Positions 1-8,033 of a stretch of DNA of 64,000 nucleotides are shown here, piece by piece (the first letter of the stretch is position 1; every line of letters starts with the position of its first letter). This DNA comes from Woeseiaceae bacterium (GTDB lineage: Bacteria; Pseudomonadota; Gammaproteobacteria; Steroidobacterales; Woeseiaceae). Where the stretch lies: positions 1-64,000 of the forward strand of contig JAJFKR010000008.1 in assembly GCA_021773095.1 (NCBI GenBank). The letters run 5' to 3'. Position numbers and translations under genes: made by a program. The notes beneath the pieces are model-generated. The model worked only from the letters and a program-made list of their open reading frames with translations. It had not been told where the DNA came from and did no database searches.

Positions 1-1528
1 CTAGGAGTTTGCGCGGTAGGAACCGCAATCTGAGATAATAATGCGGCAGTGATTATGAGGAATCAAGATGCCGACGACGTTCCGTCCGTATGCACCCGAC
101 CAGGATTTATTGTTACAGCCGCGTCTTCAGGAGTGGTTACCAGAGGGTCATTTGTCGTATTTCATCAACGATGTGATCGAGGAACTGGATCTGGGGGTAT
201 TTTACAAACCCTATGAAGGGGACGGTCGGCGTAAGGCACCGTATGAGCCGCGCATGATGCTGAAGGTGCTGGTCTATGCGTACGCGAGCGGTGTTTTCTC
301 CTCACGCAAGATAGCGAAGAAGCTGGAGGAAGACGTGGCGTTCCGGGTGTTGGCGGCGGACAATTTTCCGCAACACCGGACCATTTGTGATTTTCGCAAA
401 CGTCATCTGGAGGATTTCAAAGCGGTGTTTGTGCAGGTGATCCGGATTGCGCAGCAGGCCGATTTAGTCAGTCTGGGCACGGTCGCCATCGATGGCACCA
501 AGGTACGGGCGAACGCCAGCAAGCACAAGGCAATGAGCTATAAGCGCCTGCAGGCGGAGGAACTCAGGCTTGCAGAGGAGGTATCCGAGATGTGCGAACA
601 GGCGCACAGCAGCGATGCCGAAGAGGACCGGTTGTACGGAGAAGATCATCGTGGCGATGAGTTACCCGAGGAGCTGCAATATCGTCAGGCCAGGCTTAAT
701 AAGATCCGTGATGCCAAGGCCCGGCTGGAGCAGGCGCAGCGGGAGGCTGATACGGCCCGCGGCCGACACGATGACGATAATCGCCGGCCCCCGGGTGGCC
801 GCGGTGGGTCGTACAAACGGGACTTTGGCGTACCGGACGATAAGGCGCAGAGTAACTTCACCGATCCTGAGAGTTCCATCATGAAGAGCGCAGAGGGTTT
901 TCAGCAATGCTACAACGCTCAGTTGGCGGTGGATCGGGACTTTCAGATCATTGTTGAGAATAAGCTGACGGCCAACAGCGGTGACAACGGTGAACTGCTG
1001 GATGTCTTGACGGGTGTTGAGGACAATCTGAAGAAACGCCCTGCAGCCGTTTTGGCGGATGCTGGCTACCGCGATGAGAAGAGTTTTAAAGAACTGGAAC
1101 ACCGGTGCATCGACAGCTACATTGCCCTTGGTCGCAAGGGTAAGCATCCTGATGAGATTACAAAACGTTTTCCGGCGACTCAGCGCATGGCAGAGAAGTT
1201 AGCCGGTGCGGATGGCAAGGCCAGTTATGCCGAGCGCAAGTGGATCTCGGAGGCCGTCAACGGCTGGATAAAACGGGTGCTGGGGTTTCGGCAGTTCAGT
1301 GTGCGCGGACTGAACAGTACCGGCGGTGAATGGGACCTGGTCTGTCTGGCCACCAATTTGAGGCGGATGCAGCCGTTGATGGTGCTGAAATGATGCCGGG
1401 CAACAAGATTATTCCGGCTAGCATGAAGGCAATACTGAAAAGCTAAAAAGGGACATCCAATAATGAGCAACGTTCGGAAATTGATCGTCAAGTTGACTCT
1501 GAAAAACTTCTACAGCGCGGACTCCTAG
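1..1528 (+). mobile_element. IS1182-type insertion sequence
   Basis: The window opens on what looks like a complete insertion sequence. The first bases (CTAGGAGTTTGCGCGGTAG) pair with the inverse of 1510-1528 (CTAGGAGTCCGCGCTGTAG), with 16 of 19 positions identical, so these are the terminal inverted repeats. One transposase gene fills the inside. Because the left repeat starts at base 1, the left flank and any target duplication cannot be seen, and the true edge could lie a few bases further left. The right end lies 14 bp before the tatB start codon. Confidence 0.85.
68..1393 (+). CDS. IS1182-family DDE transposase
   Basis: This is a 441-aa transposase that should cut and rejoin the ends of the surrounding IS. 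Family features are the N-terminal DUF772-like region (residues 15-110, with YEPRMMLKVLVYAYASGV) and a DDE core: Asp142 in AIDGTKV, Asp331 in LADAGYRDE and probably Glu395 in KWISEAVNGWIK. A charged helical insert (about 160-245) separates the first two acidic residues, as is usual in the IS1182/IS5-like group. The start is an ATG with AGGAATC just upstream. The gene is full length with no frameshift, so the element may be active. Confidence 0.92.
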   Translation: MPTTFRPYAPDQDLLLQPRLQEWLPEGHLSYFINDVIEELDLGVFYKPYEGDGRRKAPYEPRMMLKVLVYAYASGVFSSRKIAKKLEEDVAFRVLAADNFPQHRTICDFRKRHLEDFKAVFVQVIRIAQQADLVSLGTVAIDGTKVRANASKHKAMSYKRLQAEELRLAEEVSEMCEQAHSSDAEEDRLYGEDHRGDELPEELQYRQARLNKIRDAKARLEQAQREADTARGRHDDDNRRPPGGRGGSYKRDFGVPDDKAQSNFTDPESSIMKSAEGFQQCYNAQLAVDRDFQIIVENKLTANSGDNGELLDVLTGVEDNLKKRPAAVLADAGYRDEKSFKELEHRCIDSYIALGRKGKHPDEITKRFPATQRMAEKLAGADGKASYAERKWISEAVNGWIKRVLGFRQFSVRGLNSTGGEWDLVCLATNLRRMQPLMVLK

Positions 1529-1542
1529 GGTCTTTTCGTACC

Positions 1543-1866
1543 ATGTCTGGAATCGGCGGTTCCGAGTTTATCCTTCTTTGCCTGATCGGGCTCCTGATCC
1601 TTGGACCCGAGCGGCTGCCGCGTGTTGCCCGGCAGATCGGCGGCTGGGTCGGCAAAGCACGGCAGTTGACGCGCAGTCTACAACGGCAACTTGAAGAAGA
1701 GCTCGATACCGAAAAAAACTTCGGCATTAATCCTGACGACTTCAATCCCGATAAGCTTTTGTCACCGCGGGACGACGACACCTTCTCTCCATTGCACGAT
1801 GAGGACGAGGATGAAGATGAGGAAGGCGACGCGAATGATGGGCCCAGGGTGTCGGCGAAGAAATGA
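1543..1866 (+). CDS. tatB: Sec-independent translocase subunit TatB
   Basis: TatB works with TatC as the receptor for twin-arginine signal peptides at the inner membrane. The 107-aa protein has the family layout: a short periplasmic N-terminus, one membrane helix (about 7-22, FILLCLIGLLILGPERLP), an amphipathic helix (24-60) and a charged tail. The glutamate near the N-terminus (SEF) and the GPERLP hinge are conserved. The tail ends in an acidic run, DEDEDEDEEGD (about 87-97). It overlaps tatC by 4 nt (ATGA). The start matches the TatB consensus (M-x-x-I-G-x-S-E), but only 14 nt separate it from the IS and no good Shine-Dalgarno is visible. tatA, normally just upstream, is not in the window. 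Confidence 0.93.
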   Translation: MSGIGGSEFILLCLIGLLILGPERLPRVARQIGGWVGKARQLTRSLQRQLEEELDTEKNFGINPDDFNPDKLLSPRDDDTFSPLHDEDEDEDEEGDANDGPRVSAKK

Positions 1867-2612
1867 GTGACTCAACGGACAACCAGGAAGAAGGGCTCGC
1901 AGAAGGCACGTTGATGTCGCATCTTGTCGAGTTGCGCAATCGCCTGTTCGTCATGTTTGGTAGTGTCTTTGGTGTTTTCCTGGTCTTGTTTCCATTCTCG
2001 AAGCCGATTTTCGAGTTTGTCTCCGAACCGCTGCGGGCCGTTCTTCCGGGCGGCCAGCTTATCGCTACGGGAACCGCCTCACCGGTCATCGCGACACTAA
2101 AGCTATCGTTCTACCTGGCCCTCATGATCGCAATGCCTATTGTGCTCTACCAGGTATGGGCGTTCATCGCGCCAGGTTTGTATAAGAAGGAAAAGCACTT
2201 CGCATTTCCACTGCTCGCGTCGAGTATTTTGCTGTTTTATGCCGGTCTCGCATTTGCCTATTTCGTGGTCTTTAATCTGATCTTCAAATTCGTTGTGGCC
2301 TTCACACCCGAAAGCGTCAGTTACATGCCCGACATTACCGACTATATCGGCTTTGTGATGATGCTCGTGCTGGTTTTCGGGCTCGCATTCGAGACGCCAG
2401 TGGCAACGGTCTTGCTCGTCTGGACCGGCCTGACCACAGTGGAAAAACTCGGCAAAGCGCGTCCTTATGTGTTTCTCGGTGCATTTGTGGTCGGCATGCT
2501 GCTCACACCACCGGATGTGATTAGCCAGATTATGCTCGCCATCCCGGTATACCTCTTATATGAAGTCGGAATCATCATGGCGAAACTATTCAAGTCACGC
2601 CCTGTCAAGTAG
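1863..2612 (+). CDS. tatC: Sec-independent translocase subunit TatC
   Basis: TatC is the polytopic core of the twin-arginine translocase and binds the RR signal peptide. The 249-aa protein has the six-helix pattern, the N-terminal signature LMSHLVELRNRL (17-28) and the cytoplasmic-loop region YQVWAFIAPGLYKKEK (about 95-110), both used in signal recognition. It starts inside the last codons of tatB, so translation is probably coupled. About 90 nt without another gene follow before the peptide transporter. Confidence 0.95.
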   Translation: MSDSTDNQEEGLAEGTLMSHLVELRNRLFVMFGSVFGVFLVLFPFSKPIFEFVSEPLRAVLPGGQLIATGTASPVIATLKLSFYLALMIAMPIVLYQVWAFIAPGLYKKEKHFAFPLLASSILLFYAGLAFAYFVVFNLIFKFVVAFTPESVSYMPDITDYIGFVMMLVLVFGLAFETPVATVLLVWTGLTTVEKLGKARPYVFLGAFVVGMLLTPPDVISQIMLAIPVYLLYEVGIIMAKLFKSRPVK

Positions 2613-2699
2613 CTATAGACGGCGCAAATAGTGTTTAATGTTTGCCCTTACCCGCTCTAATAAATCGAAACGGCGCCAGACGCCTTCGGGGGAACAATA

Positions 2700-4514
2700 A
2701 TGACGGAAACCGTTGCCGGGTCACCGGACGACTTCGCGAATCAGGCAGAATTTCTGGGCCACCCGGTTGGCCTGTACGTTTGCTTCACGACAGAGCTTTG
2801 GGAGCGCTTTTCATTCTACGGAATGAAGTATCTGCTGCTTTTGTATTTGACAAAGTATCATCTGTTTTCCGATGCAGAGGGCCTCGATGTTCTGGGTTCG
2901 TACGCGGGGCTCGTTTATGCATTGCCGCTCATTGGCGGAATGATCGCAGACCGCTACCTCGGCATGAGAAAGTCGGTCTTGTTTGGCGGTATATTGTTGT
3001 CCCTTGGCCACATTTTGATGGCCGTTGAGGGTCATCAGGCCGTCAACTACGCGGCAGGTACGGTTCTCACCAATGACCTGACTCTTGCCAGCGGTGTGGT
3101 TCTTGCTGCAGGCACTACGTTATCCGAAGCGATTACGTTTCGTGATACAGCGGCGCTTGACGTATTCTATTTCGCGCTCGCCCTGATCGTGATGGGCGTT
3201 GGTTATCTGAAACCGAACATTTCGACCATCGTCGGCAAGCTTTACTCACAGGACGACCCGCGTCGCGACGGCGGTTTTACCATTTTCTACATGGGCATCA
3301 ATATCGGCTCTTTCGTCGCAACGCTGCTTTGCGGCTGGCTGGGTGAAACCTTCGGCTGGAAATACGGTTTTGGTGCAGCGGGCATCGGCATGATCATCGG
3401 CCTGATCACCTTTACCTATGGCCAGAAACACCTGATGGGGCTTGCTGAACCATCGGAGCCCGAAAAACTGAAAAAGAGCTTTCTCGGTCCGATTAATGTC
3501 GAGTGGTCCATTTACCTGCTAAGTCTGCCGTTCCTTGGCGTCTTCTGGCTGCTGGTACAGCACGAGCCTGTCGTGCTACTCACGCAAAATGTATTCCTGA
3601 TCATTTCAATCGTCGGGCTTATTCTGTATTCGATGGTGCACAGCAAACAGGACGGCAACAATACTGTTGCCTATATGATTGCTGGACTGGCCATCGTGTC
3701 GGGCCTGTATGCGATCGGCGTAAACCTGCATTTCATTCCGGGCAGTGAAGCGCTCGCAGAAAACGTTCTTTACGGCTCTATCATCCTTATCGTCGGCTTT
3801 GTTGTGTACGGGTTCATGACGCATAACTCGCCGGAGTTTGGCCGAACGGTCGTATTGATGATTCTAATCCTGTCGACGGTCGTTTTCTGGGCCCTGTTTG
3901 AGCAGTCGGCTGGCTCCATGACGCTGTTCGCCGATCGCGTTGTTGATCGTACTATTGGTGACACAACGATTACCGCCGCGCAATTCGGCTCGCTGAACGC
4001 CGGTTTTATCATGCTGCTGGCGATTCCTTTTGCCGCACTATGGACCTGGCTTGCGAAGGTAAATTTTGAGCCCAACACGCCAGTCAAGTTTGGCCTTGGC
4101 ATATTACAGGCCGGACTTGGCTTCGGCGCCCTGGTATTCGGTGCACAGTTCCCGGATGAGTCAGGGCACATCGCTATGATCTGGCTGGTGCTTGCCTACC
4201 TGTTGCACACCACCGGCGAGCTTTGCCTGTCGCCCGTCGGCCTGTCGGCCGTAACCAAGCTGTCCATCGGCAATGTCGTTGGCGTCAGCATGGGTACCTG
4301 GTTCCTGGCTACCGCACTATCCGAAACTGTTGCTACCCGAATGGGTAAGATGGCGGCAATCGACATCCCGGAAGGCGAGTCGATGGATATTGCAGCGGTC
4401 GCAGCCACGTACACGGAGCTGTTCTCATTCCTGATGTGGTTCGGAATTGGTGCTGGCGTGTTCATGATACTGATATCGCCGATACTCAAACGCTGGATGC
4501 ACGGCATTCACTAG
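2700..4514 (+). CDS. POT/PTR-family proton-coupled di-/tripeptide transporter
   Basis: This is a 604-aa member of the major facilitator superfamily, POT branch, which imports di- and tripeptides with protons. The N-terminal signature ELWERFSFYGMKYLLLLYL (about 31-49) contains the ExxERFxYYG proton/peptide motif, and GYLKPNISTIVGKLY (about 168-182) matches the second PTR2 signature. It is about 100 residues longer than E. coli DtpA. Part of the excess is an insert near 115-150 (LTNDLTLASG region). A GGGGGAA Shine-Dalgarno lies 5 nt before the ATG. It stands 35 nt upstream of an M2 dipeptidyl carboxypeptidase whose products would be its substrates. Confidence 0.9.
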   Translation: MTETVAGSPDDFANQAEFLGHPVGLYVCFTTELWERFSFYGMKYLLLLYLTKYHLFSDAEGLDVLGSYAGLVYALPLIGGMIADRYLGMRKSVLFGGILLSLGHILMAVEGHQAVNYAAGTVLTNDLTLASGVVLAAGTTLSEAITFRDTAALDVFYFALALIVMGVGYLKPNISTIVGKLYSQDDPRRDGGFTIFYMGINIGSFVATLLCGWLGETFGWKYGFGAAGIGMIIGLITFTYGQKHLMGLAEPSEPEKLKKSFLGPINVEWSIYLLSLPFLGVFWLLVQHEPVVLLTQNVFLIISIVGLILYSMVHSKQDGNNTVAYMIAGLAIVSGLYAIGVNLHFIPGSEALAENVLYGSIILIVGFVVYGFMTHNSPEFGRTVVLMILILSTVVFWALFEQSAGSMTLFADRVVDRTIGDTTITAAQFGSLNAGFIMLLAIPFAALWTWLAKVNFEPNTPVKFGLGILQAGLGFGALVFGAQFPDESGHIAMIWLVLAYLLHTTGELCLSPVGLSAVTKLSIGNVVGVSMGTWFLATALSETVATRMGKMAAIDIPEGESMDIAAVAATYTELFSFLMWFGIGAGVFMILISPILKRWMHGIH

Positions 4515-4549
4515 GCTCACTGGAAACCAAAGACTTAACTGGAATAGCT

Positions 4550-6370
4550 ATGAATAATCTCGCCAAATTCTTCGCGGGCCTTTTAATGGTGATCGCTATT
4601 AATGCCTGCTCACAGCAAGCGACAGAAGAGGGTGCTGCAAGTGTGCCCACCGAAACCGCAGAGGAGTTTATCGCCCGAGCCAATGCCGAGCTTGAAGAGC
4701 TCAGCAAAGAAATCGGCGCCGCCGAGTGGGTGCGCTCAACGTATATCACGCAGGACACGGCCATCGTGGCCGCTAACGCCAACGAAAAATATGCCAAGTG
4801 GCACAGCGGTATGGTGCAACAGGCTTTGGCATACGACGGTCAGGAGCTCAACGCAGAAACGATACGTGCGATCAACCTGCTTAAACTGGGCACCTCTTTG
4901 CCGACGCCGAATGATGCGGCAAAGCGAAAAGAGCTGACGTTAATCGCAACAGAGCTTGAGGGCATGTACGGCGCTGGCCAGTATTGCAGGAATGACAACG
5001 ACTGCATCTCTGGCTCCGAGCTTGAAGGTCTAATGCAAAGTACGCGGGACTACGATGAGCTCGAGGAATACTGGACCGGCTGGCGCACAATCGGCCCGCC
5101 GATGCGTGAGAAATATCAGCGCTATGTTGAGCTGGTTAACGAAGGTGCGGGCGAGCTCGGCTATGGTGACCTCGGCGAAATGTGGCGCGCCGGCTTTGAC
5201 ATGAGTCCAACCGAGTTTCAGGGAGAGGCGGAACGTCTCTGGGAGCAGGTTAAGCCGCTGTATAAAGAGCTGCATTGTGCCGTGCGCGCGAAGCTCGGCG
5301 AACATTACGGCGAAGACAAAGTGCCGCAGGCCGGCCCTATCCCCGCGCACCTCTTGGGCAACATGTGGGCGCAGGAGTGGGGCTTCATCTACGACATCAT
5401 GGAACCGTACCCGGGTGTATCCGACCTCGATGTCGACAGCGCGCTGCAAACCAAAGACTACTCACCGCAGGAAATGGTTCGCTCGGCCGAAAGCTTTTAT
5501 GTTTCGCTCGGTATGGACCGGCTGCCGGATACGTTCTGGGAGCGTTCCCAATTCTCGAAACCCCAGGACCGCGAAGTCGTATGCCACGCCAGCGCCTGGG
5601 GCCTGGATGGCGGTAACGACCTGCGCATTAAGATGTGTATCAAACAAACTTACGATGAATTGCGAACAATTTATCACGAGCTCGGACACAACTATTATCA
5701 GGGTGCCTATAAAGATCAGCCGCCCATCTTTCAGGGCGGCGCACACTCCGGCTTCCACGAGGCGATAGGCGATACCGTTACGCTGTCAATGACGCCGGAA
5801 TATCTGCAGGAAGTTGGGCTTGTGAGCAGAGCAGAGGAAAGCGAGCGGGCGATCATCAATCGGCAGATGCAGATGGCGCTCGACAAGATCGCGTTTCTGC
5901 CCTTTGGCAAGCTAATCGATGAGTGGCGGTGGGGTGTGTTTTCGGGCGAGACTAAGCCCGAAGACTACAACAAGGCCTGGTGGGACCTGCGCCTGAAGTA
6001 CCAGGGCATTGCTCCACCGAATGAGCGTGGCGAAGATAATTTTGACCCAGGTGCGAAGTACCACATTCCGAGTAACGTCTCTTACACGCGTTACTTCCTC
6101 GCCAGAATCTTGCAGTTTCAGTTCCAGCGGTCCCTGTGTGAAACTGCCGGTCATGAGGGTGACCTCGCGTCCTGCTCAATTTACGGCAGCAAGGAAGCGG
6201 GCGCCAAACTATTCGCAATGTTGGCTGCGGGCCAGAGTGAGCCCTGGCAGGAGTCGCTGGAAAAGCTAACCGGCACTCGTGAAATGGATGCCACAGCAAT
6301 CATCGATTACTTCGCGCCACTCATGGGCTATTTGCAGGAACAAAACGCCGGTCGCAACTGCGGCTGGTAA
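4550..6370 (+). CDS. M2-family peptidyl-dipeptidase A (ACE-like) lipoprotein
   Basis: This 606-aa zinc peptidase should release dipeptides from peptide C-termini. The zinc site is clear: HELGH (in TIYHELGHNYYQ) plus the downstream glutamate in HEAIGDT. I start it at 4550 because MNNLAKFFAGLLMVIAINAC gives a lipoprotein signal peptide with a cysteine at residue 20. The longer open frame from 4436 would overlap the transporter. A processed lipoprotein would sit in the periplasm or on the outer membrane. A downstream GC-rich hairpin and REP-like repeat separate it from the AbgT gene. The pairing with a peptide transporter suggests extracytoplasmic peptide trimming. Confidence 0.9.
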   Translation: MNNLAKFFAGLLMVIAINACSQQATEEGAASVPTETAEEFIARANAELEELSKEIGAAEWVRSTYITQDTAIVAANANEKYAKWHSGMVQQALAYDGQELNAETIRAINLLKLGTSLPTPNDAAKRKELTLIATELEGMYGAGQYCRNDNDCISGSELEGLMQSTRDYDELEEYWTGWRTIGPPMREKYQRYVELVNEGAGELGYGDLGEMWRAGFDMSPTEFQGEAERLWEQVKPLYKELHCAVRAKLGEHYGEDKVPQAGPIPAHLLGNMWAQEWGFIYDIMEPYPGVSDLDVDSALQTKDYSPQEMVRSAESFYVSLGMDRLPDTFWERSQFSKPQDREVVCHASAWGLDGGNDLRIKMCIKQTYDELRTIYHELGHNYYQGAYKDQPPIFQGGAHSGFHEAIGDTVTLSMTPEYLQEVGLVSRAEESERAIINRQMQMALDKIAFLPFGKLIDEWRWGVFSGETKPEDYNKAWWDLRLKYQGIAPPNERGEDNFDPGAKYHIPSNVSYTRYFLARILQFQFQRSLCETAGHEGDLASCSIYGSKEAGAKLFAMLAAGQSEPWQESLEKLTGTREMDATAIIDYFAPLMGYLQEQNAGRNCGW

Positions 6371-6393
6371 CCGTTGCAAGCGGCCGAGGCCGC

Positions 6394-6418
6394 TGTAGGA
6401 GCGCGCCCTGCGCGCGAT
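6394..6418 (+). repeat. REP-like palindromic repeat, copy 1
   Basis: The motif TGTAGGAGCGCGCCCTGCGCGCGATA resembles the Pseudomonas-type REP (GTAGGAGC...GCTCGCGA-like) and recurs at 22637-22659 (inverted) and 60278-60300. It lies in the 60-nt gap between the M2 peptidase and AbgT genes. Just before it, GCGGCCGAGGCCGC (6380-6393) can form a hairpin. Together they may stabilise or terminate the upstream transcript. Confidence 0.7.
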
Positions 6419-6429
6419 AAGGGGTAAAA

Positions 6430-7965
6430 ATGTCCGCACCAAATCAAAGCGCCGCACCAGGCGGCTTTCTCGGCACGGTAGAGCGCGTCGGCAACAGGCT
6501 GCCCGACCCGGCAGTCTTATTCATCGCCTTACTCTTCATCGTCTGGATTCTGTCCTGGGTGCTTTCTTATGTGTCGTTCGACGTTGTAGACCCGCGCACG
6601 AGCGCGCCGCTGATCATCAACAATCTGTTGTCAGGCTCGGCGCTTACAGAGTTCCTGTCCGTCATGGTCACCAACTTCTCGCACTTCCATCCGGTGGGCG
6701 TTGTGCTTGTTGCGATGCTGGGCATTGGTGTTGCCGAGCATACGGGGTTTATCAACTCGGCATTACGGGCGCTTCTAAACGTAACCCCGGACAAATTGTT
6801 GACGCCGATGGTGGTTGCGGTCGGTATCGTGAGCCACACCGCTGCTGACGCGGGCTACGTGCTCGTCATCCCTCTTGGCGGCGTAATTTTCTACGCGGCC
6901 GGGCGGCACCCGTTAGCGGGTATTGCTGCTGCATTCGCCGGTGTATCCGGTGGGTTTTCGGCGAGCTTTGTTCCCTCTTCGATTGATCCGCTATTGCAGG
7001 GCCTTACACAGGCCGGGGCGCAGATTCTCGACCCCGAAGTGACACTAAATCCGCTGAACAATTATTTTTTCACGACCGCATCGTCGCTGCTGATCATCAG
7101 CGTGGGGTGGTTCATCACGGACCGCATTGTTGAGCCCCGGCTACAGAATGAAACCATTGACGGTGACGAAGACGATCTGCCGGAAATGCATGACCTTCAG
7201 GATCAGGAGCGGAAAGGCCTGCGCTGGGCAACCATCTCGATGTTGCTGGGCATCGTCCTGTTAATCGCAACTTCGCTGCCTGCGGGATCAGCATGGCGGG
7301 ATGCAAGTGGCGATATATCGAGTTTTCAGGCTCCTCTGATGCGATCTATCGTGTCGCTGATCTTCCTGTTCTTCTTGTTGCCCGGAGTTGTTTACGGGGT
7401 TGTCGCAGGCACCGTTTCAAGCTCGAAGGACATCATCGTTGGCATGACCAAGTCGATGAACAGCATGGCCTATTACCTGGTCATCATGTTTTTCATCGCG
7501 CAATTTGTTTATGCCTTCGGCCAGTCGAACCTCGGCGTGCTGCTGGCCCTGCAGGGCGCGGCCGTTCTCAAGGCGATGGCGATGCCCGCCGCGGTGACCA
7601 TTGTCGGCATCATCATACTGACGGCTTTCGTGAACATCTTTGTGGGATCTGCATCCGGCAAGTGGGGATTGCTCGCGCCGATATTTGTGCCGATGCTCAT
7701 GTCGCTTGGCATATCGCCCGACCTCACGCAGGCCGCGTATCGTGTCGGTGATTCCAGCACCAATATCATCACACCACTGATGCCCTATTTCCCGCTGGTT
7801 GTCGTCTATTGCCAGCGCTACGTGAAAAACACCGGTATCGGCACACTGACGGCAATGATGTTGCCATACTCAATGTCCTTCCTGGTGTTGTGGACGATCT
7901 TCCTGCTGATTTACTTTGCCATCGGCCTGCCGCTCGGCATTCAGGCGAGTTACACCTACCCGTAA
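6430..7965 (+). CDS. abgT: AbgT-family transporter
   Basis: This 511-aa multi-helix inner-membrane protein is of the AbgT family. Members import p-aminobenzoyl-glutamate or, in some species, export sulfonamides. Family-typical stretches are the N-terminal GTVERVGNRLPDPAVLF (15-31), the helical-hairpin region around SHTAADAGYVLVIPLGG (about 136-152) and the C-terminal RVGDSSTNIITPLMPYFPLV (about 437-456). Spacing to the start and a purine-rich GATAAGGGG support the ATG. Its place after a peptide transporter and a dipeptidase hints at uptake of an aminoacyl or dipeptide-like compound, but the substrate cannot be told from sequence. Confidence 0.92.
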   Translation: MSAPNQSAAPGGFLGTVERVGNRLPDPAVLFIALLFIVWILSWVLSYVSFDVVDPRTSAPLIINNLLSGSALTEFLSVMVTNFSHFHPVGVVLVAMLGIGVAEHTGFINSALRALLNVTPDKLLTPMVVAVGIVSHTAADAGYVLVIPLGGVIFYAAGRHPLAGIAAAFAGVSGGFSASFVPSSIDPLLQGLTQAGAQILDPEVTLNPLNNYFFTTASSLLIISVGWFITDRIVEPRLQNETIDGDEDDLPEMHDLQDQERKGLRWATISMLLGIVLLIATSLPAGSAWRDASGDISSFQAPLMRSIVSLIFLFFLLPGVVYGVVAGTVSSSKDIIVGMTKSMNSMAYYLVIMFFIAQFVYAFGQSNLGVLLALQGAAVLKAMAMPAAVTIVGIIILTAFVNIFVGSASGKWGLLAPIFVPMLMSLGISPDLTQAAYRVGDSSTNIITPLMPYFPLVVVYCQRYVKNTGIGTLTAMMLPYSMSFLVLWTIFLLIYFAIGLPLGIQASYTYP

Positions 7966-7970
7966 ACCGC

Positions 7971-8024
7971 AGATAAGGTGACAGTGACCTTAACTCCGGA
8001 GATAAGGTCACTGTCACCTTATCT
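7971..8024. repeat. 54-bp double-hairpin palindrome, copy A
   Basis: It begins 5 nt after the abgT stop codon. The arms 7971-7992 and 8003-8024 are perfect inverse complements (22 bp). Each arm is itself almost palindromic (AGATAAGGT-GACAGTG-ACCTTA-), so two tandem hairpins with complementary loops are also possible. A second, even more perfect copy is at 39942-39995. It could end transcription from both the abgT side and the convergent Kazal gene, but the presence of two copies argues for a dispersed repeat rather than a simple terminator. Confidence 0.9.
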
Positions 8025-8033
8025 TTCTGGGGC

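Noticed and set aside
7971-8024. Copy A of the palindrome as an ordinary rho-independent terminator
   Set aside because: The stem is far longer than needed, there is no clear T tract, and an almost identical copy occurs 32 kb away. A terminator effect is possible but does not explain the repeat.
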